From the NCBI GenBank assembly GCA_023409615.1, contig JAEYRF010000021.1, forward strand, positions 1 through 15,280: 15,280 nt of DNA, written 5' to 3'. Numbering within the stretch: the stretch's first letter is position 1; the number at the start of each line of letters is the position of its first letter. Below are positions 15,256 to 15,280 of the stretch, one piece after another. The DNA is from Bacillota bacterium. Its GTDB lineage: Bacteria; Bacillota; Clostridia; Acetivibrionales; DTU013. The notes beneath the pieces were generated by a model that was not told the origin of the DNA, searched no databases, and saw nothing but the letters and a program-made list of their open reading frames with translations. A program made the translations under genes and the position numbers.

Positions 15256-15280
15256 ATGCAACTACATTATACAAGGTGTA
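15256..15280 (+). CDS. Start of a second IS110-type transposase gene (cut by window edge)
   Basis: An AGGAAG ribosome site (15243-15248) lies 7 bases before an ATG. The eight visible codons read MQLHYTRC, which resembles the beginning of a group of IS110-family transposases whose N-terminus continues into a CxGLDVH motif. The frame leaves the window after 25 bases. It is divergent from the complete recombinase, with 233 bases between the two starts. With eight residues the call rests on pattern memory. A perfect 8-bp inverted repeat (GTATAATG/CATTATAC, 15251-15258/15265-15272) overlaps the start codon and could hide it in an mRNA hairpin. Confidence 0.45.

Overview
The window looks like chromosome of a low-GC, endospore-forming member of the Bacillota, most likely class Clostridia. 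Three things point there: the gene order yqfC-yqfD-phoH-pgpH-ybeY-dgkA-era-yqzL-recO, which is a hallmark block of this phylum; a PdaA-type cortex deacetylase beside two sporulation genes; and consensus sigma-A promoter and Shine-Dalgarno sequences. The genus cannot be fixed from what is visible.

Layout. Positions 1-300 hold a few degenerate GCAAC repeats, a near-perfect sigma-A promoter and a tRNA-Leu(GAG) gene on the + strand. Three hairpins follow (301-388). The last is a bidirectional terminator between the tRNA and the converging minus-strand operon. From about 10,950 down to 419 all genes lie on the minus strand, mostly overlapping or a few bases apart: two DUF881 membrane proteins, pdaA, yqfC, yqfD, phoH, pgpH, ybeY, a DgkA-PAP2 fusion, era, yqzL and recO. 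They cover cell-envelope and cortex work (DUF881, PdaA, lipid kinase/phosphatase), sporulation (YqfC, YqfD, PdaA), c-di-AMP turnover (PgpH), ribosome maturation and RNA metabolism (YbeY, Era, PhoH) and DNA repair (RecO). Upstream (11,039-13,483) is an 814-residue sugar-nucleotidyltransferase fused to a phosphomannomutase-like domain whose catalytic loops look degenerate.

The right end (about 13,780-15,280) is mobile DNA. An intact IS110-family DEDD recombinase is encoded on the minus strand. The 233 bases upstream of it fold, on paper, into a closed three-way junction carrying two large single-stranded loops, the architecture expected of an IS110 bridge RNA. At the very edge a divergent reading frame begins with a good ribosome binding site and an N-terminus like another IS110-type transposase. 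This recombinase plus candidate guide RNA is the most interesting system in the window. The other items worth a second look are the pseudo-phosphomannomutase domain, the DgkA-PAP2 fusion and an inverted repeat framing the DUF881 promoter.
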